A DNA stretch of 64,000 nucleotides from the NCBI GenBank assembly GCA_963556195.1, contig OY744519.1, forward strand, positions 103,492,500 through 103,556,499. The letters are read 5' to 3'. This stretch comes from Sepiola atlantica (taxonomy: Eukaryota > Mollusca > Cephalopoda > Sepiida > Sepiolidae). Positions 22,997 through 33,609 of the stretch are shown piece after piece. The notes beneath the pieces are model-generated. The model searched no databases. It worked only from the letters and a program-made list of their open reading frames with translations, and had not been told where the DNA came from. The position numbers and the translations under genes were made by a program. How positions within the stretch are numbered: the stretch's first letter is position 1; each line of letters starts with the position of its first letter.

Positions 22997-23343
22997 GGAT
23001 TATTTGAATTATTTGGACTAATATTCTCATTTTGGATGTTGTTCTCATCCTGTGAGTCATGATCGGGGAGAAATCTTAAGTAATTAAAAAATTACTTATG
23101 AATTCTACCAGTTATGGCTGACAGAACGAGAACAATCTAGCCCATTGATTAAATAAAGGGTTCAGTTTGGAATTCCATACAGATTTCCAAATTTGACATA
23201 AAGATTCCCGAGTTCGATAAGACGCACCTGAAGAAGGTCAGAGTTATATCAGCCGAAACGTTGTGAGAATTACATCGAAGATGAGAACAATAGTCCAAAA
23301 TAATTAAAATTATTAATCCTTATCTAAAAAATTCCAAAACATA
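22997..23343 (+). mobile_element. main SINE, foldback-headed copy
   Basis: The first 60 bp are an inverted end block (GAATTATTTGGACTAATATT, CTCATTTTGGATGTTGTTCT). Next comes a small palindrome around 23080-23095 where TCTTAAGTAATT meets AATTACTTATGA. The body then proceeds normally (GTTATGGCTGACAGAACG), with core CTGAAGAAGGTCAG...CAGCCGAAACGTTG at 23228-23263. The tail ends CCTTATCTAAAAAATTCC. The tRNA-like head is deleted. GAAGTT lies at both edges (22991 and 23345). Confidence 0.75.
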
Positions 23344-23384
23344 GGAAGTTATTTTTTAAATATTTAACTTCAAGCATTCTCTCT

Positions 23385-23970
23385 CAAGCATACTGGATGG
23401 CTTCGCCAGCTCGCTATCACTTTGCAAAGATTTCTACTTAAAATACTTGAAGCAAAACTTTTAAATAATAAACATTTCATTGTTGTAAACACGAAACAAA
23501 CATTTTCGCATTTATTCAGAGAGAATAGATAAACATTAATATTTTGGTAATTTTTATACAAATTTATTTATCTGTTAAAGAAAAGAAAAAAGAAATCAAG
23601 AATTTTATTCCTTCAAGGAAAGAAAAACCCACCATCATTGGCATTTATTAATTCTTTTGACTTGCTAAACGTTTGTTCACGAATTAAAACAATATTCCTA
23701 AACAGAACTATTTGTTATATTAAAATAAAAACAATCGTTGAATTAAAAAAACAAAAAAAACAATGTCAAACTATAGTTAATTAATAAAGTATCTTTTTGC
23801 ACAGCAATATGCAAATTAGTTAACTTCACTATTGAGATAACATATACATAAACAATATATAAAACAGAGTGCTGCTATTGTGTAAACTTGAATCAACTTG
23901 AAATAAGGTGTTTTGACCTCATCATTAGTGCGAGAAATGAGCCCAACTTTTGCATTTATTTATTTAGATA
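23385..23970 (-). repeat. GGCAAAGC-type repeat, long copy
   Basis: It begins CTGGATGGCTTCGCCAGCTC and GCTATCACTTTGCAAAG. It continues through AAACATTTCATTG, GATAAACATT, TAGTTAATTAATAAAGTATC and CAATATGCAAATTA to TTTAGATATAATGTGCC. The same order is found at 55411-56330. No coding capacity; unknown class. Confidence 0.65.
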
Positions 23971-24439
23971 TAATGTGCCATTGTCACTGCTGGTTTGGTA
24001 TTATGACACTGGGCTAATATTCAGTAGAGCTGGATAAATATATAAGTTTATAGTAAATTCTTTTAGATTAATTTCTCAACGGTATTTCCTTTAAAACAAT
24101 TTATGTCGCTAATAGTAATGATTATCAAAGTTTCTATTTTACCAATAGCTGAGAGGATATGGTTAGTTCATGACTTATCCAAAGTTATTAGTGCATAATT
24201 TTGCAAATAATTTTGATAGGATCTGAACTTGACATGCGTCCTTTAAAGTGGGGGGCCATTTGTTCTGTTTAGCACTACAAAAATGGAGATACACACTTGT
24301 CTTTTGAGCATGGGTGTCACTACTGCCAATCAATTAATTGAATGCAATGAATCATCTAAGAATGGGTGTTGTATTTCGGCATTGAGTGACCCAGGAGGAG
24401 TTTATTCGCTGTAAAACAATCAAACCAAGTGAAACCCGT

Positions 24440-25650
24440 TTGAAGTACTTGTTTATGCAACCTTTGTAGATAATAGTTAAATGTAATTTTGTTATTTCAA
24501 GGATGTGAGTTCCAAAATTTCTGCTAAATCGCTAGAGTCTTATTTGTTTGTTGCTATTTGGCTGGATTTTCTTTCTTTTTCTTTCTCTCCTCGCTTTATC
24601 TTGCTATTTTCCTGTTTTTTCTCCCTTCATCTTTCTCTCTCCATCTTGCCGTGTCTTACTTTTCCCTCTTATGACAAATCTCTCTGAAAACTGAAAATTT
24701 TAATTCTGCCGTGAAGCCTAAAACTTTAGACAGTTCGTGCTGTGGTAAGAAAATTGAATGATTTTTTTTTCAATTAAAAAATGACATCATGTCTCCTTTC
24801 CCCAACATGCACACATGGTGTCTTTCTCTTAATTTTGACTTTCTTAGTTAAAACTGATTGAAGTTGTTTAGGAAAAAAGTTGTTTTTTACGCTTTTCTAC
24901 ACCCCCCCCCCCACACACACACATGTGGCCCCTCAGGTTGATAAATTCATCTCTATTTCAGTTTTCTTTTGCCATTGGCTACTCACATCCCTCTTATTTA
25001 CAACTCATGAAAATCAAATGTTGACTTGATCCTTTAAAACGTCCGACATTCGGACCAACCTAGTCTGGCACTAGGTCATTTAATATTTTACATTTAACCG
25101 CCTCCTAATGATATGGTGTAAGATGAGCCAGATAAGTTTAATATGCAGGAGGTCAGCACTTTAACACACGAATGGCATTTTTAGTTTTCTTTGGCATTCT
25201 TCTCAAATATCAAGGACTACAAGAATCAAAAATTAATTTTGACCTTCCCCTGTTGATACAATGGGAATGGTGAACGCTGGGAGGAGCTGCTGAGAAAATG
25301 AGAATCTGAAAGTTCTGATAACTTTTTCCTGATACAGAAATTAAAACTATTTCTCCACTACCTCCGCTTTTTCGCCATTTTTTTTTTTTTTTTTTGCTTT
25401 ATCACTTCTGACCCGGTGAAACAATTTAATACTAGTTTGCTTTCTGGACGTTAACTTTTTTCACTTACAGATAACTTACAGGCATTCGGGGTTAGATAAC
25501 ATATTCAACAGCTTCTCACATTGGCTGGGATCCATACTTAAACTGTTTCAGAGCCGTTTTCTCTCAGCAGATTTCTTTCTCTCTTTTACACATGCCCTAG
25601 ATACAGGTACCAGTTCGTTTATCATTTATCCAGATTTCAGGACACAGCGG
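24440..25650. other. AT-rich stretch, nothing recognised
   Basis: It contains short pyrimidine runs, a C/CA run at 24903-24922 and a T-run at 25379. A diverged end of the 11900/57200 repeat lies just upstream (24360-24420). No gene evidence. Confidence 0.35.
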
Positions 25651-25651
25651 T

Positions 25652-25654
<3 letters not shown>

Positions 25655-25726
<72 letters not shown>

Positions 25727-26540
25727 TAGCAAAAATATGCCCCCCTCCGGTTGCATATTTTTGCTAGCCTGGGAGGATGATATCATGCTGAACGCACATA
25801 TTCTACACTGACCTCCAAAGGAGGAGGTAGTGACTGACGAACGCCCCATCCCTCCCAAAAGCAGGAGGTAATGCTTGGGAGCATGATATCATGACAACAG
25901 AACAAATATCCCCCCCCAACAGAAAAGATAATCATCGAAGGATGGTATCATGAGGAACGAACATATACTATACTGCCCCCAATAGAGGCAATACCTGGGA
26001 GGATCGCCAACATAAAAGGAAAATAATGCCCGTGAGTATGGTACCATGGAAACAGAACAGATACTACACTAACCCCCACCCTACTCTTAAAAAAGGAGAA
26101 GTTAGTCCCTGGGAAGATTATCTCATGCCACCAGAACAGATATTATATTACCCCATTCCCCAAAGGAGGATGTAATACCTGGGAGGATTAGCCTACCTCC
26201 TTAAAAAACGTTTTTGAAGGGATATAATAAGGACACAATCTCTCATTTGAAAAATAAAATATTTCAGATGTGCATTAAATTTTATCCATCGTCATTAGAC
26301 ACTAATTAAGCAAGATTCCCTGAATTTCAATTACTTCTTAAGACCCCTTAAATTTTATACATTTTCTCGAATCAAAATCATGTAATGGATTTTAAACAAA
26401 ATTGGAATAAGGATTAGAGATATAAAGTTTAATAGCAGTATATCTTGATTTTAATCTTCGTAAAAGGGACATAAAATTGGTACAAAACTATTCTATTCGA
26501 GGAATTAATTTCCCCTGCCCTGGGACGGGTATTCTTCTAA
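25655..26540 (-). mobile_element. Helentron/HINE-like composite element, most complete copy
   Basis: Read on minus, the 5' block starts TTAGAAGAATACCCGTCCCA and runs through TTTTATGTCCC, AATCAAGATATA, CTTATTCCAATTTTG and GAGAGATTGTGTCC (26540-26200). About six imperfect ~70-bp units follow (CCTCCCAGGNATTACCTCC words, 26190-25770). Next is a 15-bp perfect hairpin, CTAGCAAAAATATGC/GCATATTTTTGCTAG (25726-25740, 25753-25767), then (TA)n (25655-25725). A conserved 5' block, central tandem repeats, 3' hairpin and microsatellite match the architecture of non-autonomous Helentrons (DINE/pearl type). The superfamily is inferred from architecture only; no Rep-helicase is present. Confidence 0.6.
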
Positions 26541-26562
26541 TGTGTGTGTGTGCGTGTGTGTG

Positions 26563-26639
<77 letters not shown>
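26541..26639. repeat. (TG)n-(TA)n microsatellite
   Basis: A TGTGTGTG run (26541-26563) is followed by a TA array (about 26565-26639), abutting the 5' end of the Helentron-like copy. Confidence 0.95.
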
Positions 26640-26643
<4 letters not shown>

Positions 26644-27335
26644 AGTTCGTTTTATATTTCAATAATCATGGTTTTTATTTTCAATTTTTATTTTTTCACA
26701 TTTTCAAAAAGCATAACCTTCCTGTGAGATGTACTTTTACAACTCGTTTCCCTGAACGTGAGCCAACCAACATTATTATACTATATCGGCTCTACTGCAC
26801 CTCAAGATCATTAGAAAAATCCACAAAGAAGAAAAGTTCTCAAATTGAAAAGTCTTGAAAAAACATATACCACACTGTGGGTAATTGTGGGCAAAAACAA
26901 AAGAAAAAAACGTTCACACAAGGAAAAATCTCCTTAGGACGCCATTTTGAATTTTTTCAGTACAAAGTTAGCACAGCAAAAAATCAGTGATATTCCTTAA
27001 TATAGTTATTTAATTCGATAATTTATTTATAAAAAGTTTTAATTCACTCGGGGATAATTTTAATTGCTTAAAATTTCTTCATTTAACTTGCAAATGCCTA
27101 TTTATCTCATTTGAATGTGGAACTAAGTGCAGAGCTATATATATTGAAAAATTTAAAGGTTTCTGAAAATTACCTATAGAATATCTTTTTAAAAATTGGG
27201 AATTAATTTGCTTCTAAAATCGTCCAACACATTCAGCATGAAATAGTAAGTTACATCATTTATTTGTTTATTCACTTTTATTTTTTCATTTATTTTTTTT
27301 ACTTGTGTGTTCCATCGACTGATTACATCCATCCA
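26640..27335. other. AT-rich stretch, nothing recognised
   Basis: No shared family, RNA gene or coding frame recognised; a few T/A homopolymer runs only. Confidence 0.35.
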
Positions 27336-28162
27336 TATATATATATATATATATATATTGTAGAGTTCATATTTTTTCTTTTAAACATCGTTTTTAAGAA
27401 TTTAATAATAAATGAGGCGAAAAGCCTATAAAAGCATGTTTAGATGCAATATTTATTAATAAAATAAAAAAAATCAGAAGAGATTTTTTTTTCTTTTTCA
27501 TTTTTTTTACTTTGATCTTTTGGCTAATAATTTCGCTAGAGAAGCCTCATTTAAACGGTGAATGACCCGTTATAACAACAATACGACTTTTTCCATCCAT
27601 ACGGACTACTACAAGAAATAACGCACAGTATAAATATTTGAAAAAGTTTGGTTCGTTTGTGACGTTAAAATAATGTTTTTGTTTATTTTTTTTTTAGCAC
27701 AGAACTTGAATTTAGATCGAAGCTAGCTATTTTACACTATACTCCCAACAAAACTTTGCACATAATATTGATAATAAAATTAATAAAAAAATAAAAATAA
27801 ATAAATAAAAACAACCATTTCATTTCATAAACATATCACACATTTTAAATTCTAATGGCTATGTTTTGTTCAAAGAAAAAAACAAAACCATTCCTTTCAC
27901 GTCATCTAACGACTTTTTTTTTCGTTTGAAAAAAACCCCACTCATTCTATTTCATAAACGCAGTATACATATTAAATTCTAGCGGCTGTTTCGTTTCCAA
28001 AAAGAACAAAAACATTCTTTTCATGTCACAAACGGACCAAACTTTTTCAAATATTTGTACTTGTGTGTTATTTCTTCAAATCAATCATCCCGAGGAAGTC
28101 TTGAAATAAAGACGAAACGTTGATGAATACATAAATAATTTTGATTTTCCTTTTTTTATTTT

Positions 28163-28212
<50 letters not shown>

Positions 28213-28220
28213 GTATATGT
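27336..28220. mobile_element. foldback element between TA arrays, with GAAACG core
   Basis: The inverted arms are about 27618-27690 and 28005-28078; both contain AAATATTTGAAAAAGTTTGG (inverted on the right). Inside, two direct repeats of ~55 bp (27815-27870 and 27940-27995) share ATTTCATAAAC and TTAAATTCTA. Just beyond the right arm lies CCGAGGA, then a perfect 5-bp stem GTCTT/AAGAC (28098-28102, 28109-28113), then GAAACGTTG. TA arrays border it (27336-27359 and 28165-28220). Confidence 0.6.
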
Positions 28221-28234
28221 AGTATATATGTATA

Positions 28235-28425
28235 CTAACAAAAATATGCTCCCTCTGGTCGCATATCTTTGCTCGCCTCGGAAGATGCTATCATGTTGAA
28301 CGAATATATCTACACTGACCCTCAAAAGTGAAGGTAATGACTGAAAGAATAGTATTATTACAAACGCCACCCCCTCGAAAAAGGAGGAGGTCATACCTGG
28401 GAGGATGATATGATGACAACAAAAC
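28235..28425 (-). mobile_element. Helentron-like 3' part, short copy
   Basis: The hairpin arms CTAACAAAAATATGC (28235-28249) and GCATATCTTTGCTCG (28261-28275) are followed by two tandem units (28276-28425) with GGAGGTCATACCTGGGAGG. The adjacent TA array lies on the hairpin side, as at 25655. Confidence 0.6.
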
Positions 28426-28494
28426 AGATAGTACGCTAACCCCCCCCCCCCCTCCCGTGTAGGTTAGGTTCATAATAGGTGCTCTTTTTATAAG

Positions 28495-28712
28495 TGCTTC
28501 CCTGCAGACTTTAACATGGTCGTCTTGAAGTTCAATGTCAACAAATACTTGGCAAGTCATCCTCTTAAGTAGTAAAATTTTGTCCATTCAAACCATCTTT
28601 TTCAATCCTCTCATGGTGTTGTTCGTCATCCAACTGACAATCTCTTTAACCCTTATTCACGAGTGGCTTTTGGCCTTGATAAGTGGTGACTCATTAGTAA
28701 ATAAAACTCTAC
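28495..28712 (+). repeat. LINE-B 3' end
   Basis: TGCAGACTTTAACATGGTCG, TCTTGAAGTTCAATGTCAAC and TTGATAAGTGGTGACTCATT match the 3' ends at 58748-58985, 43735-44045 and 54862-55040. The first 50 bp likely encode the C-terminal NMVVFK-like residues of LINE-B; the rest is 3' UTR. Confidence 0.65.
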
Positions 28713-29249
28713 AAGTGGATCAGACATCAATATAGAATCAAATTGATACTTACCGGCATAAAAGGCTCCAAGAGGTGATATGTAAATATTGCTTAATTCA
28801 AGCAAGAATTTTAATATAGATTATCCACTCATGGCCTAGCAGCTGATCAGAACTCAGAGAATGCATTTGCCCATCTGAGAATTATGGAACATTCCGGCCT
28901 TCTTATAAACCGACTCTCTAGTGTTCTTCTCAGTTTATTTGTTTGTAGCTCAACTGGTCAGACAGTTGAACATTGACTACTAAATTCAATAGGCATGATA
29001 CACCAAAATAGCTTGAATCAGGTCATTTCAAGGATTCAGTTACACAAGGAAGCAGGAAAGAACCAGGAACCTTTTAGATTCAATAACCAACATACTTCAA
29101 AGCAGTTAAATATATACTGTATGATGAAAATAGAGTTCACACAACTGAAGCTACGAGATTAGAACATTTTTTTTTTCTTTTTAAAGTTTGTCCAGTTAAG
29201 CACCCATTATGCGATCTAAAAGCAATTAATTTTTTTTTCAAACAAGATC

Positions 29250-29960
29250 AGTCTATCTCAGTTGCTTAAATAGGGGCTTAGGTTTGAAATTCTTGGAAGG
29301 TTACCAACTATTTTACTTTTATTCATACAACGTTCGATTGCACGTGCTATAGTCTGTCCTCATCAGTCACCAACCAACCAGGGGTGCTAACACAGTTTCG
29401 GTGGCTATAGTCGTACTGCCACCCTTACCACCACCAGACAGGATATTATTTGTTTTTGTCTTGTCTTTACCGTTGAAGTTTTTGTTTTGAAAGTGATTTA
29501 TGGTGATTGTCTTATTTGCATGGCGCCACCTTCATCCGTGGATATTCACAACATTTCATAATATTTTATTTATTTGATCGAAATGTTTTTGACCAGATCC
29601 AGCTGGAAACATGTTGAGTCACACACTGAATCTGTTTGATGGCTGCATTTAGCGACCGGCTGGTCATGCCTATTCTGGATAGGAAGGAAGTGGTTGATCG
29701 TCCAATAAAACCACGACATCCGACCTCGATTGTAACACTTGACATGTCCAATTCTTCTCTATGCATTTGACTCGAAGAGATTCATAATTTTTTTTTCAAA
29801 TAATAGTAGTCTATCCCAGTGGATTAAATAGGGGGTCATGTTTGAAATTCTTGGAAGGTTACCAAACTATGACAAAGCACACCTGAAGAAGGCTAGAGAG
29901 TACAACAGCTGAAACGTTGGGAACATGGCACCAACCAAGATGAGTACAACACCCCAAACA
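29250..29960 (+). mobile_element. divergent SINE relatives with GAAACG core
   Basis: Two direct copies of TTGAAATTCTTGGAAGGTTA (about 29288 and 29840) sit in SINE-like context. The second continues through CACACCTGAAGAAGGCTAG and CAGCTGAAACGTTG (29883-29919) to ACCAACCAAGATGAG. Organisation parallels the main SINE but most bases differ, so it is a separate subfamily sharing the core. The segment between (29320-29740) is otherwise unrecognised. Confidence 0.55.
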
Positions 29961-30520
29961 TGTTAATAATGTAAATGACAATACCTTACTTCAATTTTTA
30001 TTTTTGACCCAATCCAGAGGGAACCTTTTTTGGGGGAGCTGGATTTTCCCCACATTAAAATCCAACTTTGTGTTTAACTTTGCCATGGTGGGGAGGCAAG
30101 TAAATAGGAACAATACCTCATTTCAATAATATCGTCAAATAAGGTCTGAGTGCAGTTGTATATTATGCCCGCTCTTTTATATTTCTCTAAAACGTGGACG
30201 CTTTTCCACAAGCAACAAACTGCTCAAACGTTTTCAGCAGAAATGTCTAAGATGCATACTCGGCATCAAGTAGCACAATAGAACTGCTGATACTGAGTTT
30301 CTTATCAGGGAAAAATGTCGGAGTATTAATAGGTATCACAAACCAGCTAGTTTAGTGTGCGAAAATGCAAAAATTTCCTTCAATTTCAACTTGGATAACT
30401 CATTTAGTTTTGGGGTTATTTTGATTAAATTTGGATCTCAACAAAATAGAATCTTTTCTCATTATTAATGTACAATTCTTTTTTTTTGTGGCATTAATAA
30501 TTTTTTCCAGGTTACCTTTT

Positions 30521-30687
30521 CATGAAGCCACTTGATGTAAGAAGCTAAAAAATGCTACTTCAAGGTCAAAAACTAGCCAGCAATAAGTGTTATATGGATA
30601 GATTCTGAACCAGAAAACAACACTTCTTTCCCCTTTGTCAGAAACATCGCTCATTGAATGTGAGGACTAATGGACAAAATAAGGGAA
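30521..30687 (+). repeat. ~167-bp insert, copy 1
   Basis: It runs from CATGAAGCCACTTGATGTAA to GGACAAAATAAGGGAA and is nearly repeated at 31001-31170. It lies inside the TAGGTATC element, where the 39-kb copy has continuous sequence. Confidence 0.7.
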
Positions 30688-31000
30688 GCAAGAGTTACGG
30701 GGCTGCTTAAAGTAAACCCAAGGTCCACTTTGTACCTTCCTATTTATTATTTTCTAGCAATGGGCGATTTATTTTTTAATGTTGATTTTTTTTTTTTCAA
30801 CTTAATGCGCACGATATTGTGTATCTCTATGCATAGAAAAAACAGTCCCATCTTACAGAAAAAGGGCCACTCGTCAATATAGGGGCCTTAATATAGAGTT
30901 TTAAGTTGTCTTTCATAAAAAAAACCCTCAAAGTTGAAAGCTTTAGTGAATTAGATTTTTGCCCTATTTTTTTTTTTAATGGAAATCGCTCCAGACAAGG

Positions 31001-31170
31001 CATGAAGCCACTTGATGTAAGGAGTTAAAAAAAAATACTACTTCATGATCAAAAACTAGCCAACGATATGTGTTAGATGGATTGATTCCGACACAGAAAA
31101 CAGCAATTCTTCCCCCTTTGTCAGAAATATTGCTCACGGAATGTGAGGACTAAAGGACAAAATAAGGGAA
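31001..31170 (+). repeat. ~170-bp insert, copy 2
   Basis: Same start and end words as 30521-30687, 480 bp downstream in direct orientation. Upstream it has an additional T-run and AATGGAAATCGCTCCAGAC, also absent from the 39-kb copy, so the insertion may be about 200 bp. Confidence 0.7.
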
Positions 31171-31859
31171 ATATTATCAAATTGTTTCCATCCATTTTTT
31201 ATGGTCCAAATCTGAGGGTTTTTTAAAGATTGATTTACTATTAAAAGAAAAATACAGCTTGATGTCTACTGTGTTATAAATCATATTAAGAAGATTCGAT
31301 GTGTTAGCTCTTGAAATGAATCTTATATGAATAGTCAAAGTTGTGGTTCTGTGTCATTTTTGTACATTTATTTCGAGTGGTAATAGGATTTTGTCCAATG
31401 TTTAGACTGGGTTGATCTTATACTTATTGCTTCTATTATGATTAATTTTCATTTACCGCAAGATGAAATTACATTTTTAAGGATTTTTCACTTGTTCAAA
31501 ACCTGCACTTTTAGTTATACACTGTGAAATTTGGCTTCTGGATCAATAGCCTACGTGACGGCAAATTTTCTAATTTCCAACAAACTTTGAATGGTCATAA
31601 TTCGGTGGCTAACTGAGCTACCAAAATAAGTTTAATATCATTGTTTATGTTTTGCAAATATCTACGTGCCCACATTAAAAGCTTTTAGATATAGTGAAAA
31701 GAAAATTCTGCTTTGAGATACCTAGTATTAAACATCTGATAACTTGCTATCAAATGCACTGGGTGGGACACGTGGTTCAAATTTTTATTTTTATTTTGAG
31801 AGAAATTATTTTAAAATACATGATTATCTATCTTTCATAAATAGATTCGATATATATTT

Positions 31860-32045
31860 TTTAGATGTGTCCTTCTTTTACTATGAGAGGCTTTTTCCGT
31901 TGGTCTGTCACACTTTAGTTTGAAATAGCTTTTTTTTTATCTGTAAACGTACAGATTGAATGAATCTTATTTTAGATGCGTCCAAACATCTATATAAGAG
32001 CCTCTGTTTGTTGGTCTGTGTGTCACGCTTAAGTTTGAAATATCA
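31860..32045 (+). repeat. direct duplication, ~115-bp spacing
   Basis: TTAGATGTGTCC...GTTGGTCTGTCACACTT...AGTTTGAAATA at 31862-31930 is repeated, diverged, at 31972-32045 (TTAGATGCGTCC...AAGTTTGAAATATC). Function unknown. Confidence 0.6.
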
Positions 32046-32110
32046 TTTTCGGCAGTCTTTCATATTTAATTGTAAAGATTAAATTGATATATCCTAAGAA
32101 GATCCTATCT

Positions 32111-33014
32111 TATGTTCCTGAATTTTTGAGATAAGAAATATTCTGCATTATTTGGACTACTGTTCTCATCTTGGATGTTATTCTCACGGTTCGGCCAATG
32201 TAACCTCTGACCTTCTTCAGATGTGTCATGTCGAACTCGGGAATCTTTATAAAATTTCGAACTGAACCCTTTACTCAGTCCATGGGGGTAGATTGTTCTT
32301 GTTCTGTCAGCCATGACCGGAGAGAAGTCTTAAGTAAATTTTATTATATTCTTAGTTAATATCACCTTTGAACCATCAACCTACAGAACACCTTCTCTTA
32401 GAACTGATTATTACTTAGCACTTTATCTGTTGCGCCATGGGTCCATGTGGACAACTCTAGTATGAATTTTGGGAGCCTTAAACCTAATCTTGGGTGCTTG
32501 TCCATAAAAATGTACAGGTGAAAATCGCAGTTCCAAATAAATTAACAGGAAAACTCTTTGATATACTTATGTATCAGGCAAAAGTAGGTATCTAAAGCAA
32601 AAATTAGGAAAAATTATCGAGTAAAATTTTAATTAAAAATATAAATCAGTTTTATAGTATTTTTCCGATTTGCCATTGATTATGACTTGGCGAAATGGCA
32701 GACTGACTTATCTCCCCAGTTTTATGTGTATTTGCGCCCTTATCAATGGCGAATCGGAAAAATATGATAAAACTGATTTTGATTTTTAATTAAAATTCTA
32801 CTCATTAATTTTTCCTAATATTTTGTGTATATACCTATTTTTGCCTAATATGTAAGTATATCAAAGAGTTTTCCTGTTAATTTATTTGGAACTGCGATTT
32901 TCACCTGTACATTTTTATGGACAACCACCTAATTTTGTTTCAGATGTGTAGTGTTACTACTTATTACTACTAATAATAACATCCAAGATGAGAACAGTCG
33001 TCCAAATGATATAA
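32111..33014 (-). mobile_element. main SINE with inverted end and nested MITE, 12-bp TSD
   Basis: AAGATCCTATCT flanks the unit perfectly (32099-32110 and 33015-33026). Read on minus, the order is: inverted end block (33010-32985), a linker, the tRNA-like head (GCGCAACAGATAAAGTGC near 32438), body, core (32188-32215), tail, and end block up to 32111. A 437-bp MITE (32492-32928) is nested in the linker. The TSD places the inverted end block inside the retroposed unit. Confidence 0.8.
32492..32928. mobile_element. 437-bp foldback MITE, near-perfect 8-bp TSD
   Basis: A long palindrome: TTGTCCATAAAAATGTACAG at 32498 is inverted at about 32924-32905, and arms of nearly 200 bp pair with few mismatches, e.g. 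TTTTCCGATTTGCCATTGAT against ATCAATGGCGAATCGGAAAA. CTAATCTT (32484-32491) and CTAATTTT (32929-32936) match in 7 of 8. Non-coding. Confidence 0.75.
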
Positions 33015-33425
33015 AAGATCCTATCTCGTTGTACTTGTTTGTTTGTATTTTTATTTGGATCTTGTGCCTTAAAATATTCTAGTAAAGGGAAGCGCTAATG
33101 AAAATACGTACGAATTAAACATTGTCAGAATGTTTAAGATTCTTTGAATTTTTGGTTTTCATGACACTGGATCAACTTTTCTTTTTTTATTTAATATTCT
33201 TCCAGGCTCCTTTAGATAATAATGTTAAAATCTTAATAAAAAAAAAATACACAGCTTTTGAATAATATTTTTTTTTTCTTTTAATAAAGTAATATTTTTC
33301 TTTTTTCTCCTTTAGATTCAATACCTTAGGAGAGTGGATTTCCCGGAAAAGGATATGGATGCTTACTGAACCTTAAAAGTAAGTTTCAAATCTCAAACAG
33401 AAAAAAATGCTTGAAATTGTTATTG

Positions 33426-33469
33426 CCAGATATATCCACTGCTGAAAAGTCAGCAGTGGATATATCTGG
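33426..33469. repeat. perfect 20-bp hairpin with 4-nt loop
   Basis: CCAGATATATCCACTGCTGA (33426-33445) and its exact reverse complement (33450-33469) are separated by AAAG. The right arm continues into a dispersed repeat (33470-33610; partner 20400-20605 on minus), so the left arm looks like a recent inverted duplication of that repeat's end. Confidence 0.85.
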
Positions 33470-33609
33470 TGATGCCCCAGGGCCAACTCCTTCATTGTAT
33501 GTCCAAAGACTCAAGTATAAGTCCTATTACTGAGAAATAGTATGAGAAAGAGAGATAGTTTAAATATGATTGGATGTGGGGGGAAGAACACAAAAAAAGT
33601 ACTCTTTAC

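Larger units (their letters stand above)
30330..31724 (+). mobile_element. TAGGTATC-TIR element, longest copy
   Basis: Ends: TAGGTATCACAAACC and, inverted, TAGGTATCTCAAA. AGTATTAA flanks the copy at 30322-30329 and 31724-31731, the right copy sharing one base with the element edge; a 7-8-bp TSD fits a DNA transposon. It is non-coding. Related copies lie at 39354-40877, 46226-46710, 46766-47160 and 52030-52490. Two ~168-bp insertions (30521-30687 and 31001-31170) are absent from the 39-kb copy. Confidence 0.7.
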
